Positions 60,771 through 64,000 of a DNA stretch of 64,000 nt are shown in pieces. This DNA comes from Acinetobacter sp. ANC 3781 (GTDB lineage Bacteria > Pseudomonadota > Gammaproteobacteria > Pseudomonadales > Moraxellaceae). The first letter of the stretch is position 1. Each line of letters opens with the position of its first letter. The DNA lies in assembly GCF_004331285.1 (NCBI RefSeq), contig NZ_SJOH01000005.1, forward strand, positions 62,001 to 126,000. The letters run 5' to 3'. The notes under the pieces are model-generated. The model was not told where the DNA came from. It saw only the letters and a list, made by a program, of their open reading frames with translations, and did no database searches. Both the position numbers and the translations under genes were made by a program.

Positions 60771-61037
60771 GGCAGTTTTACTCAAATAAATAAAAGTAAA
60801 CAAACACCCTTCAACAGCCATTATTCTATAATAAACGCTCTATTTGACAGCCTTTGCTCAGATAAGCGGTTTGGTAAAAACCATAATTTTTATCTAAAAA
60901 TTACTTAATTAAGAATCTTTATATACTTAATATTTTTAATAAAAAACAGAATATTTATTCGATTAAAATATAAAAATCATATTTTTATCTTCGCTTGATC
61001 ACATTAACATCACGATATAAAGCAAGCAGCTAAATCT

Positions 61038-61772
61038 TTATTTTTCCGCCGTTCCCACACGTAATAAGATAGGAAATGTTACATCTAAATTGTCTGGTGC
61101 AGTTTGTAAAACCTCTGAAATCCGCTGTAGCGGCTCATGATCATTTTTATCCAGATAATGCTTCAGCGCTGACCAAGTTTTTAAATAGCTCAACAATTGC
61201 TGCGGTGACCATTGATATTGTAAACGCAGTTCCGGAACAGCCTGTTCATTAAAAGGAAATGGAATAGTCTGATATAGCTCATCAATATAACGGCGCTCAG
61301 CATCCCAATAGCCGTTTAGCGTTTCAAAGTACAGCTGTTGAACCAGGCTATTAATCGCAGCATCCTGTACCTCAATTAAACCATAACCAATGGCAGCAAA
61401 AACCCCTTGTGGTTTAAGCACCCGTTTAACTTCTTTATAAAATGCATCAAAGTCAAACCAGTGAATGGCTTGAGCCACCGTGATCAAGTCAATGGAGTTG
61501 GCTGCAATACTGGTCTGCTCGGCTGCTTGCACCTGATAGCTGACATTTTCAAAATAAGGCGCTTGCTGCAACTGTGCTTCGCTAATATCGGTTGCCATCA
61601 CATGATTGAAATACGGAGCTAATAATTGGGTAAATTGTCCAGACCCAGCACCACAGTCCCATGCAAAATTTCGTTCCGGAACATGCTTTAAAATTTCTTT
61701 CACAATTTGGATGGAATAATTCGGGCGGGCTTGTTTGTAGTAAAGACTATTGCTGGAAAAGAGGTCTTTCAT
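61038..61772 (-). CDS. Class I SAM-dependent methyltransferase
   Basis: 244 residues. SAM motif I FAWDCGAGSGQFTQLLAPYF, acidic loop MATDISEAQLQQA, motif II/III IDLITVAQAIHWFDFDAFYKEVKRVLKPQGVFAAIGYG. This is the Methyltransf_11 type, with AIHWFD typical of the trans-aconitate/TMT1-like group; the substrate is not clear. Last gene of a probable three-gene unit with the two envelope proteins upstream (27-base gap). Confidence 0.85.
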   Translation of the reverse strand: MKDLFSSNSLYYKQARPNYSIQIVKEILKHVPERNFAWDCGAGSGQFTQLLAPYFNHVMATDISEAQLQQAPYFENVSYQVQAAEQTSIAANSIDLITVAQAIHWFDFDAFYKEVKRVLKPQGVFAAIGYGLIEVQDAAINSLVQQLYFETLNGYWDAERRYIDELYQTIPFPFNEQAVPELRLQYQWSPQQLLSYLKTWSALKHYLDKNDHEPLQRISEVLQTAPDNLDVTFPILLRVGTAEK

Positions 61773-61799
61773 TAAACCATTCTCAAAATATTTGTTAAT

Positions 61800-62513
61800 T
61801 TAATCAATCACCTGGTCAATTTTAAAACGGGTCTGGGCAATTGGATTAAGCTGATCATTCAACTGATAATATTTAACATCATAAGTTCCGACTTTCCAGC
61901 CCTTCACTGGATTAAAACTGACCCAGTTCTGTTCCCGAGTGGCACTGACCCGCTGTGGCATAAAAAACAGCACTTCACCTGTAGACTGGTTGCTCCAGCG
62001 CACAAAGACCTGCTCGTTATTAGGTACTTTTCCCAAAGTATCAAAATGGGCAAATAACTGTTGTCCGGCATAAATCTGCCTAGGCAACACATCTCCTACT
62101 GAATATTGTTGTTCTGTCGTCACTGTGGCCTTCCCTGCCAAAACTTCATTCGGATCATTTTCTGAATCGACAAATTCACTGACCAGACGTTTGGCAAACG
62201 CGTGTTTATTTTGAATATCGGATAAGTCATAGCCCGGAAAGGATTGCTCAAGATACTTATTGATCTGTTCAGTGGTCGCGCTATCTATGACTAGATTGAC
62301 CTGTGTTTTCTGATTTTTTAGCTGCTGTTGTAAGACAAGACCTTCTTCAGGCTGAGTCTGTCCTTTGGGTTGGATATGCTGAATAAAATTTTCTACAGCA
62401 ATAACCTGATTATGCTCAGGAACATGCTGTTCAGACTCAGGCTTGGATGAAGCCACCCAATAACCCAATCCAAAGCAGAGAATGCCAATAATGAACGGCA
62501 TAAAAAATTTCAT
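61800..62513 (-). CDS. Membrane-anchored hypothetical protein
   Basis: 237 residues with one N-terminal hydrophobic segment (FMPFIIGILCFGLGYWVA) that probably anchors it in the inner membrane, followed by a periplasmic region. The C-terminal part (about 145-235) is beta-rich (VLPRQIYAGQQLFAHFDTLG, VFVRWSNQSTGEVLFFMP, WKVGTYDVKYYQLN) and resembles an Ig-like domain. Family not recognised. Starts 5 bases after the lipoprotein gene stop, so the two are coupled. Confidence 0.65.
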   Translation of the reverse strand: MKFFMPFIIGILCFGLGYWVASSKPESEQHVPEHNQVIAVENFIQHIQPKGQTQPEEGLVLQQQLKNQKTQVNLVIDSATTEQINKYLEQSFPGYDLSDIQNKHAFAKRLVSEFVDSENDPNEVLAGKATVTTEQQYSVGDVLPRQIYAGQQLFAHFDTLGKVPNNEQVFVRWSNQSTGEVLFFMPQRVSATREQNWVSFNPVKGWKVGTYDVKYYQLNDQLNPIAQTRFKIDQVID

Positions 62514-62518
62514 GGTTT

Positions 62519-62968
62519 TTAATTACAAGCGATGGTTTCAGTCAGGTTTCCGACATTGATACTTAAACTTCCCCTCGGAAATAATGTGCCTGCACTGACT
62601 TGCAGTCTGGTGAAATTGGTTCCGGACAGCAGTCTTAATCCTTCTGAAGTACAGATTCCCGTCTGGGTATTATTGGTGAGTCTTAACACGCAGCCATTCG
62701 CTGTTACTCTATGCGTATTAACCACTGGCTGAGTACATACCTGGGTAATCACTGGTGAAGATGAAGACTGTACGTCACATGCGGAACAATCCTGACTCGC
62801 ACCGCCACAAGCATTGGCTGCTCTTTCACTGCGACAAATATAGGTTTGTGAACCAAAAGTAAAAGTTTTTTCAAAAGAAGAGTTAAAGTTATCTCCGATT
62901 CCACTGCCACCACAGGCTGTCAGCAGGAAAGAAAGTAAAGTTAATATTGAACATCCGATTGTTTTCAT
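62519..62968 (-). CDS. Cysteine-rich putative lipoprotein
   Basis: 149 residues. Lipobox LLTACGGS gives a lipidated Cys19. The mature part holds about nine further cysteines (ICRSERAANACGG, DCSACDV, VCTQPV, GCVLRL, GICTSEG, IACN), too many for chance in so short a protein, so several disulphides are likely in the envelope. No recognised domain. First of the presumed three-gene unit. Confidence 0.65.
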   Translation of the reverse strand: MKTIGCSILTLLSFLLTACGGSGIGDNFNSSFEKTFTFGSQTYICRSERAANACGGASQDCSACDVQSSSSPVITQVCTQPVVNTHRVTANGCVLRLTNNTQTGICTSEGLRLLSGTNFTRLQVSAGTLFPRGSLSINVGNLTETIACN

Positions 62969-63038
62969 TTTTTTATGCTCGAATTGTTATTGACGTTATT
63001 TTATACGAAAAAAGTTCAGCTGAAAAAAACGCTGACAA

Positions 63039-63070
63039 AAAAAAACCTCAAACATAATTTGAGGTTTTTT
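63039..63070 (-). terminator. Terminator of first tRNA-Phe gene
   Basis: AACCTCAAA/TTTGAGGTT stem, 5-base loop, T tract on the minus strand directly after the tRNA. Confidence 0.85.
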
Positions 63071-63076
63071 CGTATA

Positions 63077-63152
63077 TGGTGGCGAGACCCAGGATCGAAC
63101 TGGGGACACACGGATTTTCAATCCGTTGCTCTACCTACTGAGCTATCACGCC
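63077..63152 (-). tRNA. pheT: tRNA-Phe (anticodon GAA), copy 1
   Basis: 76-base cloverleaf with acceptor GGCGTGA/TCTCGCC (one U-U mismatch), anticodon loop TTGAAAA and encoded CCA. Identical to copy 2. Confidence 0.96.
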
Positions 63153-63162
63153 GATGCGGTGT

Positions 63163-63191
63163 ATTAAGCCGTATCTGGCATCAATAGTCAA
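63163..63191 (-). promoter_or_regulatory. Predicted promoter of tRNA-Phe copy 1
   Basis: Minus-strand TTGACT, 17 bases, CTTAAT, then a short discriminator before the tRNA. Mirrors that of copy 2. Confidence 0.55.
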
Positions 63192-63237
63192 TATAATTCA
63201 TGACATTTTTATTTGATCGAATATTTTTTGCCCAAAA

Positions 63238-63263
63238 AAAATCCCTGATGGGATCAGGGATTG
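63238..63263 (-). terminator. Terminator of second tRNA-Phe gene
   Basis: AATCCCTGA/TCAGGGATT stem with a long T tract on the minus strand, between the two tRNA copies. Confidence 0.85.
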
Positions 63264-63284
63264 AAATCTTGATGATTTTGAATA

Positions 63285-63360
63285 TGGTGGCGAGACCCAG
63301 GATCGAACTGGGGACACACGGATTTTCAATCCGTTGCTCTACCTACTGAGCTATCACGCC
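63285..63360 (-). tRNA. pheV: tRNA-Phe (anticodon GAA), copy 2
   Basis: 76 bases, base-for-base the same as copy 1, including the acceptor mismatch and encoded CCA. Confidence 0.96.
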
Positions 63361-63370
63361 GATGTCGCGT

Positions 63371-63399
63371 ATTAAACAGTCTAAGTGTTTTTCAGTCAA
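63371..63399 (-). promoter_or_regulatory. Predicted promoter of tRNA-Phe copy 2
   Basis: Minus-strand TTGACT, 17 bases, TTTAAT followed by ACGCGACATC before the tRNA. Confidence 0.6.
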
Positions 63400-63803
63400 G
63401 CAGGTTTTATGCTTTTTTAAACAAACGTTTATTTTTACAGCAAATCTCAAGTTGTTTGATTATTTTTTATTTAAAACTTCATTCACTATTTCAACCAAAG
63501 CTATGTTTAAGCATAAAAAACAGTTTCAAGGCTTAATGCTGATCAGTTAAAAGGATTTTAATAAACTTCTTAGCTTTTGGTCATTAACAACGAAATCTTA
63601 TTTTTTTAGATCAAATACTTGGAGCTCGAATGTTTTTTTGTTTCGTCGAAAGAACCAAAAGCATTTGTCACCCGCAAAACTCGTCCACTATCACCGTGGA
63701 GCGAATTTATCGCATAAACAGCAACTTTTTTAATCTTGTGCTACCTCAAACAATTGCGGATGACGTTTACGTGTATCAAATAACATGATGAATTCACAAT
63801 AAA

Positions 63804-63844
63804 AAAAATGCCAGTCAATTTCTTAACTGACTGGCATTTTTTTA
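63804..63844 (-). terminator. Terminator of partial gene at right end
   Basis: AAAATGCCAGTCA/TGACTGGCATTTT perfect stem with about 10-base loop, A and T tracts on both sides. Confidence 0.88.
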
Positions 63845-63858
63845 TAATCTATTCAAAC

Positions 63859-64000
63859 TTAAATTTTTTCCAGATGCGCCAGACAACGATGAATGGCGCC
63901 ACAGCCCGGTTCAAACGTCTTCACGCCCTTTTCTTCTTCCATACGGCAGACTTCGCTCACCAGTCGTTCCGCAACGCCGCGTCCACGGTTAGCCGGATGA
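63859..64000 (-). CDS. C-terminal fragment of unidentified gene (5' end outside window)
   Basis: About 46 residues of a reading frame open to the right border, ending at TAA 63861-63859. It reads HPANRGRGVAERLVSEV, a short middle with MEEEKG, and ends GCGAIHRCLAHLEKI. The piece RGRGVAERLV looks like an acetyl-CoA loop of GNAT enzymes, but the distance to the C-terminus is short, so I leave it unnamed. A strong terminator follows, supporting a real gene. Confidence 0.55.
   Translation of the reverse strand, partial: HPANRGRGVAERLVSEVCRMEEEKGVKTFEPGCGAIHRCLAHLEKI

Larger units (their letters stand above)
63361..63858. other. 498-base non-coding region at right end
   Basis: Holds the promoter of tRNA-Phe copy 2 and a terminator at 63804-63844. 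The rest shows no supported reading frame. Confidence 0.55.

Overview
The window is a piece of an AT-rich gammaproteobacterial chromosome, almost certainly Acinetobacter (Moraxellaceae). I base this on gene content and gene order read from the sequence. Several blocks match the Pseudomonas/Acinetobacter arrangement: yggS / pilT-pilU, fur / bamE / rnfH, dut-algC-argB, argH divergent from algZ-algR-hemC-hemD, minCDE, fadB-fadA, and a separate gspN-gspC-gspD type II secretion cluster. Proteins resemble Acinetobacter orthologues from memory. No database search was possible. There is no insertion sequence, phage, CRISPR array or obvious island, and nearly all of the window is core chromosome.

Layout. 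1-8.7 kb: the end of sbcC, a TesB-like thioesterase, yggS, the twitching ATPases pilT and pilU, fur, bamE, rnfH, a divergent sodium-symporter-like membrane protein and a bacteriohemerythrin. 9.1-16.3 kb: a class II glutamine amidotransferase, argB, algC, dut, rep and an OmpA-type lipoprotein, all on the minus strand. 16.5-21.1 kb: a PlsC-like acyltransferase paired with a voltage-sensor-like membrane protein, then minCDE, a palindrome-rich intergenic element and a PA4642-type small protein. 21.1-29.6 kb: an AEC transporter, ftsK, trxB, the N-degron transferases aat and bpt, rimI and a PF10118-type hydrolase. 29.8-34.1 kb: the tRNA-Thr/Tyr/Gly/Thr-tuf operon, trpE and gph. 34.1-39.3 kb: an FHA protein, gspD-gspC-gspN and an H-NS protein. 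39.5-47.4 kb: the haem branch hemC-D-X-Y with a thioesterase, the AlgZ/AlgR two-component pair, argH and yggX. 47.4-48.3 kb: a 0.9-kb non-coding stretch with a duplicated repeat unit and a possible small RNA. 48.3-56.9 kb: pgsA, a thioesterase, uvrC, a stand-alone Clp-type AAA+ ATPase and fadBA. 57-63 kb: accessory envelope genes (lipoproteins, exported proteins), tehB, an exported protein made of seven tandem 11-residue repeats, and a methyltransferase. 63-64 kb: two identical tRNA-Phe genes, each with its own promoter and terminator, and the 3' end of an unidentified gene.

Working together. The window covers housekeeping division (minCDE, ftsK), DNA repair (sbcC, rep, uvrC, dut, gph), arginine, haem and tryptophan synthesis, iron handling (fur, yggX), surface motility and secretion (pilTU, gspCDN), and fatty acid turnover (fadBA and three thioesterases). 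The most unusual items are the 11-mer repeat protein at 59.7-60.1 kb, the voltage-sensor-like protein without a pore at 17.4-18.5 kb, the lone ClpA/B second-ring ATPase at 51.9-53.0 kb, the sodium-symporter relative that has lost the usual ion-site motif, the candidate small RNA near 48.2 kb, and the palindromic repeat family shared between 20.6 and 47.5 kb.
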